Below are positions 1 through 14,250 of a DNA stretch of 64,000 nucleotides, piece after piece. The notes under the pieces are model-generated. The model worked only from the letters and a program-made list of their open reading frames with translations. It searched no databases and was not told the origin of the DNA. Origin of the DNA: Flaccisagitta enflata (lineage: Eukaryota; Chaetognatha; Sagittoidea; Aphragmophora). The position numbers and the translations under genes are program-made. The stretch's first letter is position 1; each line of letters begins with the position of its first letter. The stretch covers positions 30,752,001 to 30,816,000 of the forward strand of contig OZ231128.1 in the NCBI GenBank assembly GCA_965153355.1. Direction: 5' to 3'.

Positions 1-702
1 TTTAAATAGTTAAAGTTGATTTTTATGCATGTTTTATTACTTAATAAAGGGGTGCATCTTTTTTTTTTTTTAGCTGAGTGGTATTTGTAGTTGATACAAA
101 AAAAAAGGAGTAAACAAGCACTCATTGGGAGCGGAAGAAAACTCTGAAAGCCCACAGTTTTTAAGATGCCTCTTTAACTTTTTTTTCATCAAATTGAACA
201 AGGCGACATTTAGCGCAATCTTTTTTTGCATGTATACTGTATAACAGGCTTTGTCCGTACATCTGTCGGTCTATCTGTTGCTCAAGTTGAAAACGCGAAG
301 ACTCGCATTTATGAAACTGTAGTTGTTTCTACCTTGTGTCCAAGCGCATACTCGGAAAGGCTTTTTTTCCAAAATGGGTAATATTTTGGATGAAAAGTGA
401 TCTCGATCTCCATAGTTTCCTGCGACCTATTCCTTTTGAAACAAAAACAATTTGTTTTCAATTTGTTCATTTTTCCATTTTTGATTATTCAATATCAAGG
501 GAATTCAGTTTTATAACTTTTTTTTCTTAATTTACTCACAGATCAGACTCATTACTAAATTAGTGCTAGCTTCCTTTGCGCCGGAACAAAGACAAAAAAA
601 AATCGACCCAATACATGTGTGCTTTGGTGAATCAGGAAGATTTTTTAGAAATATAGAAAATCGACCAGATTAATCAACTAGTCGATAGTATCGTGACACC
701 TC
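1..702. other. AT-rich stretch without recognised gene
   Basis: Contains poly-T and poly-A runs and a short decayed fragment around 250-275 resembling the head of the (CCGT)n family (CAGGCTTTGTCCGTACATC). No exon with good splice sites was found. Confidence 0.5.
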
Positions 703-1407
703 TGGCTAGCGTCATAAAAGCTAGGGTCAATTTGTGTAACATCTTGACTTTTTTTTTAAGTTACACAGGGCTGAAAAATAGGGTCAATGAAGATTATCAA
801 TTTTTGAGAAGATGCGAAAAATAAAAAAAGATTTAAAAATTCATAGCGCCAAAACTAATGATCGTAGAGATTTCTGGTTGGCGCCATTTGAAAGAGAAAA
901 ATAAGCTCTTTCTTAGCTATGAATATCAAAAAATGTATCATCCCACTCGGAAAATGACCCAATTTTCAAAAATTGCCCCAAACCGAAAATGGAAAACTTG
1001 ATTTCTCCCTTAAGTTTCAAAAAGTTGAATTACGTAATTCGACTTTTTTCCAATAATGCAAAAGCTAGTGTCATAAAAGTTAGGGCTAATTTGTGTAACA
1101 TCTTGACGCTTCACTCTTGTTACATGGGGCTGAAAAATGGGATCAATGAAAAATATCGATTTTTGCAAAAATGCGAAAAAATATTAAAAGATTCAAAAAT
1201 TTGTAGCGCCAAAATTAATGATCGTAGAGACTTCTGGTTGGCGCCAGAGAAAAATAAGCTCTTTCTTAGCTATGAATATCAAAAAATGTATCATCCCAGC
1301 CCCAAAACGGCACAACTTCCGAAAATTGTCTCAAATCCAAAATGGAAAACTTTATTTCTCCCCTACGTTTCAAAAAGTCGAATTACGTAATTCGACTTTT
1401 TTCCAAC
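703..1407 (+). mobile_element. Two tandem copies of a ~350 bp A/T-rich element ending in a palindrome
   Basis: Copy 1 (about 703-1051) and copy 2 (about 1058-1407) share the same order of blocks: a GTGTAACATCTTGAC motif, a GCGAAAAA A-rich stretch, a GATCGTAGAGA block, AGCTCTTTCTTAGCTATGAA and a terminal palindrome followed by CTTTTTTCCAA. Related copies lie near 1858, 37597, 54330, 55120 (inverted) and 60828. There is no coding capacity, so this looks like a non-autonomous element. No target duplication was identified. Confidence 0.6.
1372..1401. repeat. 30 bp perfect palindrome
   Basis: Core GTCGAATTACGTAATTCGAC (1377-1396) is its own reverse complement and is extended by five A on the left and five T on the right. 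The sister copy near 1023-1050 has the same structure with one broken pair. It marks the end of the 350 bp repeat unit. Confidence 0.8.
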
Positions 1408-1599
1408 TAGCCTATACTCGGGGGTTTATTTTCTCTATGCCACTTAGCTGCTGTCAGTTGCCCATTACCAATAAAGGCGGCTCTCGCCGTAGGAAAAAAG
1501 TCGTAAGTGCAAGGTTTTGGAATTTTTTGTGATTGTGTTTTGTCTGGTTGATTGCCTTTTTTTCTCCAGGCATCTTTTTGGTTTGTTCCATTCTCTACA

Positions 1600-1775
1600 T
1601 GTGTTTCTCTGTTTGAGACAGAGGCATCCAACCCCCATCCACACCCCAACCCCAACCCCCACACACAAGCATCTAGACTGCTTGTTTTTCCACTTTTCCA
1701 CTCGGACGGACAAATGGACCAACAGACCGATGGATGGACTGACAGACAAAGCCTGTCATAGAGTCCAGAGTTGAA
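1600..1775 (-). mobile_element. (CCGT)n-family element, subtype A, reverse orientation
   Basis: Read on the minus strand it carries GAGGCTTTGTC-like sequence, degenerate (CCGT/CCAT)n, a block reading GTGGAAAAACAAGC, a G-rich GGGGTTGGATGCC block. This matches the order in the copies at 14042, 15410, 23391 and 28734. Confidence 0.6.
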
Positions 1776-1857
1776 ATGAGAGAGAGACTGTGCTGCCAGG
1801 ATGCACAATCATCACCTGGGATATTTCAAAGTTCAAATAGACTTCAATTAACTCAAG

Positions 1858-2108
1858 TCCTCGTTTTTGAGAAAAATGTGAAAAATGTGAAAAAATATAA
1901 AAAGATTTAAAAAATCATATCTCCAAAACTATCGATCGCACAGAATTCTGCTTGGTGTCATGTGAAAGAGGAGAATTAGCTCTTTCTTAGCTTTTAATTT
2001 CATGTGTAGTCCCATTCTGCCCGAAAAAATGCATCAACTTGCTCAAACGCCTCCCAAAACAAAGGGAAATCCGTTTTCCTCTGCAGGACTCTTCGACTTT
2101 TTTCCAAA
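1858..2108 (+). mobile_element. Diverged copy of the ~350 bp palindrome-ended element
   Basis: Shares AGCTCTTTCTTAGCTTTTAA and CTCTTCGACTTTTTTCC with the copies at 703-1407 and 54330-54632. It includes the block naming the family here: AACTATCGATCGCACAGAAT followed by TCTGCTTGG. Confidence 0.6.
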
Positions 2109-2318
2109 TGAGGAAGAAAAAAATTTGCCCCCGGCCTTGAGGACAAGGAAGAATAAGACAAAAAGCGCGGAGAAATGGAAATTTCTCCATTTCGTATAAG
2201 AATAAGAAATCGTGGTTTTGTTTACGATTTCCGATTGCAATTCCGAAGAGCGAAGATCCCCATTTTAATCGAGGTTGTCCGCCTCTGCACTCAGTCGTAA
2301 AAAAAACTTGGTTTTAGC

Positions 2319-3928
<1,610 letters not shown>

Positions 3929-3939
3929 TTTATACTCAT

Positions 3940-4020
3940 TATTCAGCTTCGCTTAGGTGTGATACGCGTTAGAACTTTGAGAGCTCGTGATAAGGCTAGG
4001 GCTAGGGCTAGGTCTACTAA
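3940..4020 (+). repeat. Fragment of a dispersed GTGATACGCG repeat
   Basis: Carries GTGTGATACGCGTTAG, GAGAGCTCGTGATAAG and three GGGCTA units. Related fragments lie at about 26190-26300 and 60900-61000. The GGGCTA triplet is too short to be telomeric. Confidence 0.4.
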
Positions 4021-4300
4021 GAATTATTAATGGCAGACCTTGGCCTTGGCCCTTGTATCCGGCCATATTACGACGAAGTGTCTATCAACGCATTCCAGAT
4101 GGTGTTTACATTTGGGTAGCCGCGTTGAAAATATTTTGGGACGCGGAAAAGTACGTATCAATTTCCGTAAGGTCTTGACTCACATGTTTCCCTATATCAT
4201 TGTTGTATCTGTAATACTCTTAAATTTTGCCACTTTTGTTCTTGTATAAACGCTACATATTTCTGATATGTGAATAAATCGATTATTATTGTTCTTTTTA

Positions 4301-4550
4301 GTCGCGTGCTAAGCGACTCTACACCCCGCTTTGTCGGTCCGTCGGTCCGTCCGTTGGTCCGTCCGTTGGTCCGTCCGTTGGTCCGTCCGTCCGTCCGTCC
4401 GTCCGTCCGTCCGTCCGTCACACTTTACTTTTTCGGCGTCTATGGGTTTTTTGGCCATGCTGCTCCTGCCCAAATGCTCCACTGACCTCAATTATGGCCC
4501 CTGCCCACCCGCACGCGACTAGGGCAGCCATGTATCCGGCCTTGTTATCA
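4301..4550 (+). mobile_element. (CCGT)n-family element, subtype B
   Basis: Starts TTTTAGTCGCGTGCTAAGCG, an imperfect hairpin, then ACTCTACACCCCGCTTTGTC, (CCGT)n with GG-variants, CACTTTACTTTTTCGGCG, a TGCTCCTGCCCAAATG block and CCCACCCGCACGCGACT, ending CCGGCCTTGTT. Closely matches the copy at 10083-10292. Confidence 0.75.
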
Positions 4551-4580
4551 TTCAGTTCATCTTGCGCTTTCTTTCCTTTT

Positions 4581-4880
4581 TGGGCAGCGGCCCCAAAGGG
4601 CCGATGTCCTGTAGGACACAGGGGTGAACCATTACGTACGTCTGTACGTCCGTCCCCCCCCCAAGGCCCCTCTCAGGCCCCAAATTAGCCCTCTCAGGCC
4701 CCAAATTAGCCCTCTCAAGCCCAAAATCAGCCCTCTCAGCCCAAAAATCAGTCATCTGAGGCCAAAAATTAGCTCTTCAAGGCCCTAAATCAGCCTTGTC
4801 AGGACAGACCTACGTAATGGTTCACCCCTGTGTCCTACAGGACATCGGCCCTTTGAGGCCGCTGCCCTGCTCTCACACCA
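4581..4880. mobile_element. Foldback element with minisatellite core (type E)
   Basis: Left end GGGCAGCGGCCCCAAAGGGC then CGATGTCCTGTAGGACACAG. The right end carries the same sequence inverted (TGTGTCCTACAGGACATCGG then CCGCTGCCC). The inverted ends, about 60-70 bp, include TACGTAATGGTTCACCCCTG. Between them is an array of roughly 20 bp CCTCTCAGGCCCCAAATTAG units. Sister copies lie at 56023-56437 and 57464. Confidence 0.75.
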
Positions 4881-4946
4881 CTTCTTCAGCTATCACTCCA
4901 AGCAGGGCATCGGGTACCGCTGACCATGTGCAATCCTTGGATGACT

Positions 4947-4974
4947 TTTTTTTCTCTTTCTTTCTTTCTTTCTC

Positions 4975-5022
<48 letters not shown>

Positions 5023-5087
5023 TTTTTTCTTTCTTTCTTCCTTTCTTTCTTTCTCCCTTTCTTTCTTTTTTCCACTCTTTCTTACTT
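4947..5087. repeat. (TTTC)n microsatellite
   Basis: Nearly uninterrupted TTTC units, about 140 bp. Confidence 0.9.
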
Positions 5088-5159
5088 CCTTAACCAGTGG
5101 TGCCGGTTCTGTGTAGCATGGTAGCAATGCTACGTGGCAGGCAAGCGCGCAGATGTGGC

Positions 5160-5442
5160 CGGCCAAATCCCAGCCTCGAGGCCCAAATCCAAGCTGCGAG
5201 GCTCAAATCCTAGCCTCGAGGCTGAGATTTGGGCCTCAAGGCTGGGATCTGGGCCTTGAGGCTAGGATTTGGGCCTTGAGCCTAGGATTTGGGCCTCGAC
5301 GCTGGGATTTGGGCCTTGAGGCTGGGATTTGAGGGGGGGATGGAGGAGAAGAAGGAGAAGAAGAAGAAGGAGGAGGAGAAATTCCCCCATATTTGTGAAA
5401 GCATAGGTCATCGACCCCTTCAGCGCCGCTGCCCAAAAGGGG
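5160..5442. mobile_element. Foldback element type D, left end missing
   Basis: Array of roughly 20 bp CAAATCCCAGCCTCGAGGC units that flips to its complement near 5218, then (GAA/GGA)n, and the type D right end with GAAAGCATAGGTCATCGACC and CCGCTGCCC. The matching left end is absent. Confidence 0.6.
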
Positions 5443-7141
5443 AAGGAAGGAAGAGAAGGGCTGAGTGCCAAATTTTCAATATCGCCTTTGCGAGCTTAGA
5501 TCAGTCGAAAGAAAATGAGACAGGCCGACTGCACTTGCACAGATCTCGGTGGATGAAATCCTCATTTGCATATTGCGGTAAAATGATTTTCACACATCGA
5601 AATACGTTCATTTCAGCCAAAAATGAAAGCATTCTTGATGTCAAATATTTCTTAAATCTTATGCCAAAAAAAGCTTGATAATTTCGTAATAACCACGCAA
5701 AACAGCGATTCAATTTTAGAAGCGCTTTCATCCTAACATGAGTTCGTTTTATTCAAAGGGTTTTTCATAGACACAAAGTTACCATGGGTAATTGTAATTT
5801 CTTTGCATGTTCGTCTGCGGAGACGATCAGGAAGTGGCAGATAGCTTCCACACAAGTATGGTGCGTAAAGCTGGGCGTAAAAATGGCTGTGGTTAAGTTC
5901 CAAGCTAGGCGGCTGTGAAGCCTGTGATTTAGTCTGCACTCACTCAAGTATCTATGTGAGGCCATCAGGGCCGTGACAGTGGATGGTTCCGTTGATAAGC
6001 ACTTTAGATTAACAAGGGGGGGGGAGAAATTTGCGTAAGGTTCATTGCCAATATTCATGTGAAAAATGCGGCAGCTTATGTTGCAGTGCACAGGAAATTT
6101 GGAAAATCATTTCGCGTGAAATTCTTAATCTGTCTCTGAATACAATTTTTTGCATTTCTAAGAACATGGCCCCTCTCCTATATGTCTTTAGAACAGGGCC
6201 ATGTTTTTAGAAATGCAAATTTATGCATTCATAGACAGATTAAGAATTTCACGTGAGACAAGTCAAGGAATGGAGGCTAATTTTCTTTTTTTTTCTCTTA
6301 ATTTTTACAACTGATTTTGAAGACTTCAATAATTCTCAATGCAAATAGATAAATAATTTATACTGAAAATATGATTTTCTTTCAAAAAATTATTAATTCA
6401 TCATTTAATTTTTTTTTAAATATGTTTTGACCGTGAAAATTGATTCTTCGTGTGCACCTTGACTTATGCTGACATTGGCATGCTACGTGGCAGCTTAGTA
6501 AAATCAGCACCTCTGCTGAGTTTCTTCCCTCCTTTCTTTTCTCATTTCCTTATTGTTTTCTTTTCATTTCATTCCCACACTGTCCCCCCCCATTCCCCCC
6601 CCCCCACCGCTTTCCTCCTCAATTATCTCGTAACCTAGACATTGAAATCGGAGATGGCATCCTTGCGGCTTGCGTTCATGCGTAGGCGTTTAAAACCGTT
6701 GATTTCCGAGTTTGTCTTTTCGCGAAATTCCAGGAAAAACTCGTAAAAATGGCGGAGTTTTTGTATAAAAACGGAAGACGGATGAAATTCGAAACCAAAA
6801 CTAAAGTTAAGACAAACAGCCCAAGAAGCAGAAAAGGAAAGAGAAGAAGCTCAAAAGGTGTCGCCACTGGAAATCCCCAAAACAGGAAAAAAAAGGAAAA
6901 AACAAAAAACAAAACAAAACCAAAGGAAAAAGACAAAAAAAAATATAAAAAAATAAAAAAACAAATAGAAACAAAAAACATTCCGTTAACCACTATTAAT
7001 CACTAAAAAGCAACTATACAATACCAATTTCTGCAATAGTATCGAAGGCAACACCAACGCTGTTTCCACAACTTGGGAAAAAGAAGAGAGAATAGAAAAA
7101 CGCCTCCTTCGAGACATCAAATCACTGATCAGTCGTAAGAT
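5443..7141. other. Intergenic DNA without recognised gene
   Basis: Apart from the foldback at 6109-6258 there is a pyrimidine- and C-rich run at 6530-6625 and an A-rich stretch at 6890-6990. The frame open at 6749-7006 is Lys-rich because of that A-rich DNA. It may be 5' flanking or untranslated sequence of the next gene. Confidence 0.4.
6109..6258. repeat. 150 bp foldback (inverted repeat, ~63 bp arms)
   Basis: Left arm contains GAAATTCTTAATCTGTCTCT, TTGCATTTCTAAGAACATGG; right arm contains the complements CCATGTTTTTAGAAATGCAA and AGACAGATTAAGAATTTCAC. The loop is about 22 bp. It has the size and structure of a small MITE. Confidence 0.75.
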
Positions 7142-9050
<1,909 letters not shown>

Positions 9051-9345
9051 GCTGGCCGATTGGGTTCTCACCATCTCCTCATCATCGACATGTTCACAAA
9101 ACGCAAAACGCGCGTGCGCAAACAATAGTCCATGTACACGCTAACAGGCAAAACAGGGAATACTGCGGAAGATTGAACGCAAACATTATATGCGCGCATT
9201 TTGTCTTTGAATAGCACGCTGCATGCGTCACGTGTGCGTGCGCGTGAGCGTGCGAGTGCGCTTAAGCGTGGCATGAACACGTGCGCCTTTTGTCTACATG
9301 TCTTTTCCGGCTGAAATCGACAAAGAGAAAAGTGGACAGTAGAAA
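9051..9345. other. Likely NPF 3' flank with alternating pyrimidine-purine tracts
   Basis: Follows the NPF stop. Contains several alternating G/C-rich tracts (CGCGCGTGCGC at 9107, TATGCGCGCAT near 9190, CGTGTGCGTGCGCGTGAGCG near 9230). Such tracts can adopt Z-DNA. No clear AATAAA polyadenylation signal was seen here. Confidence 0.4.
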
Positions 9346-9383
9346 ATGACTGGAAAACGAAGAAGTGATCTTTTCTCGAATGT

Positions 9384-9716
<333 letters not shown>

Positions 9717-10082
9717 CTGAGGGACAAAGAGACACAGAGAAAAAAACAGAGATAGAAAAAAAGACGGAGAGACAGACAGATAGACAGACACATTGACAGG
9801 CAGATAGACAGACTGAGAGCGACGGACAGCCAGCCACACAGATTGACAGAGGTAGGCAGAGAAAGAGAGACAGACAAAAAAGGTAAGCGGGAAGAGACAT
9901 ATTGACAACTTTTCCGTGCGAAATATTTGTAGACGATATTTCTCGTTTCCTTAGCTCAACAATTATAGGAGAAGGTGGTAAAGAATAATCGAAAAAAAAA
10001 ATGGCCGGGGAATGATATCATCATTTATGTAACAATCATCTTGATTCAATTTCGTTTCCAATTACTTTGATCAATACCACTT

Positions 10083-10292
10083 TTTAGTCGCGTGCTACGC
10101 GACTCTACACCCCGCTTTGTCGGTCCGTCCGTCCGTCGGTCCGTCCGTCGGTCCGTCCGTCCGTCACACTTTACTTTTTCGGCGTTAATGGGGGTTTTGG
10201 CCTTATTGCTCCTGCACAAATGTTCCACTGACCTCAATTATGGCCCCTGCCCACCCGCACGCGACTGGGGTAGCCGTGTATCCGGCCTTGTT
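10083..10292 (+). mobile_element. (CCGT)n-family element, subtype B
   Basis: Head AGTCGCGTGCTACGCGACT is a perfect 8 bp stem with a 3 nt loop. It is followed by CTACACCCCGCTTTGTCGG, (CCGT)n, CACTTTACTTTTTCGGCG and CCCGCACGCGACTGGGGTAG, ending CCGGCCTTGTTT. Short version of the copy at 4301. Confidence 0.8.
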
Positions 10293-10826
10293 TATGCCAA
10301 TGCCAGACGCAGACGATGACGTTTTTACACTTGAAATCCATCCTTGAATGATTGAATAAAAGTTAATTGCAAATTGAATGGAAGTTCTACGATCCAGTTG
10401 GTACCATATTCCAATGGTTGACTGTTGAATCCTTCCTGCGGAATACACCTATACCACGTTATGACGTTACCACGTTATGACTCTAAGAGTAACGATTATC
10501 CACCTATTGAACTAATTCTATGGTCCCTTCGAGCATTTTTCCTCTGTAACATTTGTAACATATATGGGTTTATGAAGAATGAAATTGATGTTAAACATGA
10601 AGAATATAGTCCTAATTCATATGTGTTTTCCATGTGTATGACCACGTTTGAGTGTGAGTGTGTGGGTGAGTGAGTGAGTGAGTGATAGGGTGAGTGAGTG
10701 GGCGAGTGAGCGTCTTTTTGTTCATTATGTCACATTCTTTCTGGATCGGTCTGTCAGCTCATAGTACTCAATTTGTCAGTCACATGTATTTCTCTCTCTG
10801 TCTCTTTCTGTCTGTCTGTCTGTCTC

Positions 10827-10891
<65 letters not shown>

Positions 10892-11244
10892 TCTTCCCTC
10901 TGTCATTTTCACTTGCTGTTTGCCCTCAACACTATCGTAGAATGGATTTGTTTGTCATCAAAGGGAACGATTTCTTATTTGTCGACGGGATGTTTATTGC
11001 TTTCCCCCAACGACCGACCATGTTTACATATCTTGTGTAATTTCGCTGAGAATCAATTGTCATTAATGATATTTTTCGCCTCTTTCATGCCTTTAATGCC
11101 TTCGCGAACAAACCAATAAAAAACAGAGCCATACGAGTCTAAATCGTTCCAATAATTTTAATCGTAGTATTCGTCTACATAATAATACTCGGTGAATAAA
11201 GAATAGTCAATGTAGAAAAAAAAGCTGTCTATCTGTTGCCATTC

Positions 11245-11280
<36 letters not shown>

Positions 11281-12474
11281 GCCATTTAGAGACGCCAGGG
11301 TGTGCGTGGAGCAAACACGTGGTTTTGATTTCCTTTGTGGATGTGGTCGGTCAAACACCAATTTCAAGGTTGTAAACTAGATATATTTGTCAAGTTTATT
11401 GACGTTTCCTGGAATGAGGCTTTTCGAGAGTTTCGTTGGACATTTGTTGACTTTTCTCTCTGCGCTGCGAATCATTACTGCGCGGCCAGCGCGGGTGCTA
11501 ACATACGAACCGTTAAGACCCAGTCGCGTGCGGTGAGCAGGAGCAGTAACGCGGGAGATCACCTTGAGCTTCGGGTAGCGGCCCCGGTGCTAAAATCGTT
11601 TAGGAGGCGCGTGTTAATGAAACACATAGACGCTCGCTTGGTTTGCTAGGGTTTGCACGTTTGGAAGTGCAGCGTATTGTTGCATCCAACTATTCAGCAT
11701 ACACAGTTAGCGAAGGGCGCACAGTCCATCAAATCCCACCCTGATGGGAAAAAAACACCTAACGCCACTTTATCCCACTCAACCCACCTATACGGGGCGG
11801 CGGTGCAAAACTTGCGTAAAATGAAATTGGGTTACTGCCTCACCATTTTGATCGCCACCACCGATTACCGTCAGAAACTCTGTTGGTTACGAGGGGCTTT
11901 AGTGCTCAACCTGCAGTAGGAAAAGGCTGATAGGGGAGGGACTTTCTCCGTAAAAAGAGGAAGATATCGATTCATGGCTTTGAATATTCAAAGAAGGGTG
12001 TCTACACATTTTAGGACATCATTATAGAGTTAGAGTCCATATGCCTCATGTAGGCTTGAGATTCGGTGATTCACTAACGGAAAAAACGGTGGAGTGAATG
12101 CCAATTTTCACTGATTCAGTGATTTGGATTTTCGGTTTTTCACCGTTTTTATCTCCCTTCCCCAACTGCCCTTCACTAAGCTGAAATTGCTATCATATTC
12201 AAGAAAGTGCGCATGTTAATCATTGAAATTTGCAGGAAAAAAATCGATATTATCTAAATCCCTTGTTCTACAGTTACCATGGTGACAAGGAAGCAGTGTC
12301 TGATACCAGTTTTACTCAGCTAGTTTTTGTTTTTTCTAGCTTGAGAAATAGCAACAAAATCTTTAGCTCAAGATATCATGTTTTCCCTGACTATTTGTAT
12401 TCACTGAGCGTGTCAATACTGTCAATTCTGTTAAGAAAAAAAGATGAAGTCCAATAATGAAAGACAGAAGAAGT

Positions 12475-12478
<4 letters not shown>
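10293..12478. other. Intergenic DNA; short repeats and one GC-richer island
   Basis: Holds GTGA-rich repeats (10650-10715), (TCTG)n/(TC)n at 10793-10890 and a short (TC)n at 11250-11278. The stretch 11310-11650 is richer in G+C than its surroundings and has a possible splice donor (GTGCGGTGAGCAGG near 11530), but no protein family is recognisable. It could be a 5' exon or an old element. Confidence 0.35.

Positions 12479-12570
<92 letters not shown>
12479..12570. repeat. (AG)n microsatellite
   Basis: About 92 bp of uninterrupted GA units. Confidence 0.95.
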
Positions 12571-12573
<3 letters not shown>

Positions 12574-12889
12574 AAATGAAAGTAGCAAACTGACTGAGAT
12601 AAGAAAACACCTTTTTTCATTCAAAGGTGTGAATCATCTTTTTGACCATGGCATCAAGAATGCCATCTCACAGTAAATCTGTATGAGAACAGGATATATG
12701 GGATTTTCCTCTGTTTGGTAGCACCAGGAACAAATGTCCTATAGCAAACTCAAGAAATAGAAAAGTGCAAAAAACTTGACCTATCCACTTCAAAGAAGAG
12801 ACTGAGATGTTTACTTTTTCATGTGTAAACATTCAGACAAAAATCAATGATTGACAAGTTGTAACATGCACACTTTTAAAAAGTTGCAG

Positions 12890-13018
12890 ACACGCAACTC
12901 TATAAGAGGCTTTGTGCCTCCGTCGGTCTGTTGGTCCATCTGTCAGCACGAGTCGGGTTGGATATCCATGCCCACCCGTCCGCAACAATATTTGCGACCC
13001 CGCATCACTTGTTGATCT
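12890..13018 (+). mobile_element. (CCGT)n-family element, subtype A, short
   Basis: CAGACACGCAACTCTATAAG then AGGCTTTGTGCC, a few degenerate CCGT units, and TGCCCACCCGTCCGCAACAA followed by a CCCCGCATCACTTGTT tail. Confidence 0.65.
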
Positions 13019-13072
13019 TCATTCAGGTCTGTTGCTCAATTTGAAAAAAAAAACAATCCAATTTAGCACTTC

Positions 13073-13312
13073 TTTTTAGTTGACTCTACAACCCACTCTG
13101 TCCGTCTGTCGGTCTGTTGGTCGGTCTGTCGGTCGGTCCGTCACGCTTAGCTTTTTTTTCGACGTTTTACGCTATTCTAAGTCATTTTTTAAGTTATTCA
13201 AAGTCAATCTAAGTCAATTTACATTTAGTCTCTTAGTCTTTTGGTCTTTTAGTCTTTTGGTCTAATAGTCTTAACAACCGCACGCGACTGTAAAGGGTTG
13301 CCCTTGTTTCAT
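13073..13312 (+). mobile_element. (CCGT)n-family element, subtype B, diverged
   Basis: TTTTAGTTGACTCTACAACC then CACTCTGTCCGTCTGTCGG and TCGGTCCGTCACGCTTAGC, an internal tract of TAGTCTTTTGGTCTTT units, then CCGCACGCGACTG and GCCCTTGTTT. The core is replaced by a tandem repeat of roughly 15 bp. Confidence 0.6.
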
Positions 13313-14041
13313 TACATTGGTAGTTAAAAAGTTCTGATGATTAATTGTGCTCAAGGTTTATGCAGCATGATGCATCTGAACAACCCCATAAGCAGATGCA
13401 GAATAAGAATCACTGAAAAAAAAACGAAAAACGGTGGTGGCAAGCGAAAATCCCTGAAAATCGGTGGTGATTGAAAACCAGAGTCACTCTCAACTCTAGC
13501 CTCATGGGAAACGTCAAGTACTACATAGCGCGGTCAGAAGACATGGCTTTTTGGAGCGAACCCACACCTTTACTTAGCGCTTTGTAATAGGGTTTCTGTG
13601 TTCACCCATCTATTTATCGATCGAATCATCGGTTGGAAGACTTTCGCTGACAACCACTCTAAACCCTTCACTCAGACCTAATCCCACGTCGAGGCACCGA
13701 AGCTAATGCCACACTTTTGGAGAAACGATTCTGGTACGTAATTGTGACCTTTATTCTGTTACTAAATCCTTCGCGATTAAAATATCTCATTCAAACTGCC
13801 GAGAGCGACCGGTACTTATCGACACTTGTTCTCATTCAGTATGGCTGACCAATATTCCGGAATATTCCGGAAAAAAAAGGGGAAAAGAGGTTCTTGGGAC
13901 TGCGATGATAGGGCAACACGAAATTGGAAAGAGAGGGTAATTGGACATAAAGAGGCATTTGTATCGTATGAGGCATCAGGAGTCGGAATTGAACACAATG
14001 ATAGGAACATGGATGAAAAGAGAAATATGTAAAAAAGGAAA
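13313..14041. other. Unique DNA, no gene recognised
   Basis: No repeat family or exon with supporting splice sites was found. Frames at 13816-14133 are open on both strands but have no recognisable composition. Confidence 0.35.
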
Positions 14042-14250
14042 GAAACAAATGACAAGGGGTCACAATATCGTTGTAGATGAGTGCGCAGGGGCGTCCAACC
14101 CCCATTCATACCCCAACCCCCACCTCCAAACAATCACAAATAAGTATCTAAAAAGCTCGTTCATACGCTTTTCGACTCCATCATTACGGACGGATGGACA
14201 AACGGAACAACGGACAAAGCCTGTTATTGAGTTGCTTCTCCGCAAATAAA
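14042..14250 (-). mobile_element. (CCGT)n-family element, subtype A, reverse
   Basis: On the minus strand: TTGCGGAGAAGCAACTCAAT, AACAGGCTTTGTCCG, degenerate CCGT/CCAT, the G-rich block and a tail with ACAATATTGT-like sequence (TACAACGATATTGTGACCCC). Matches the copies at 15410 and 28734. Confidence 0.7.

Noticed and set aside
3993-4012. Telomere-like GGGCTA units
   Set aside because: Only three units, not TTAGGG, embedded in a dispersed repeat.
11335-11649. 104-residue frame in the GC-richer island
   Set aside because: No recognisable family, and an antisense frame is open as well. Noted only as a possible non-coding 5' exon.
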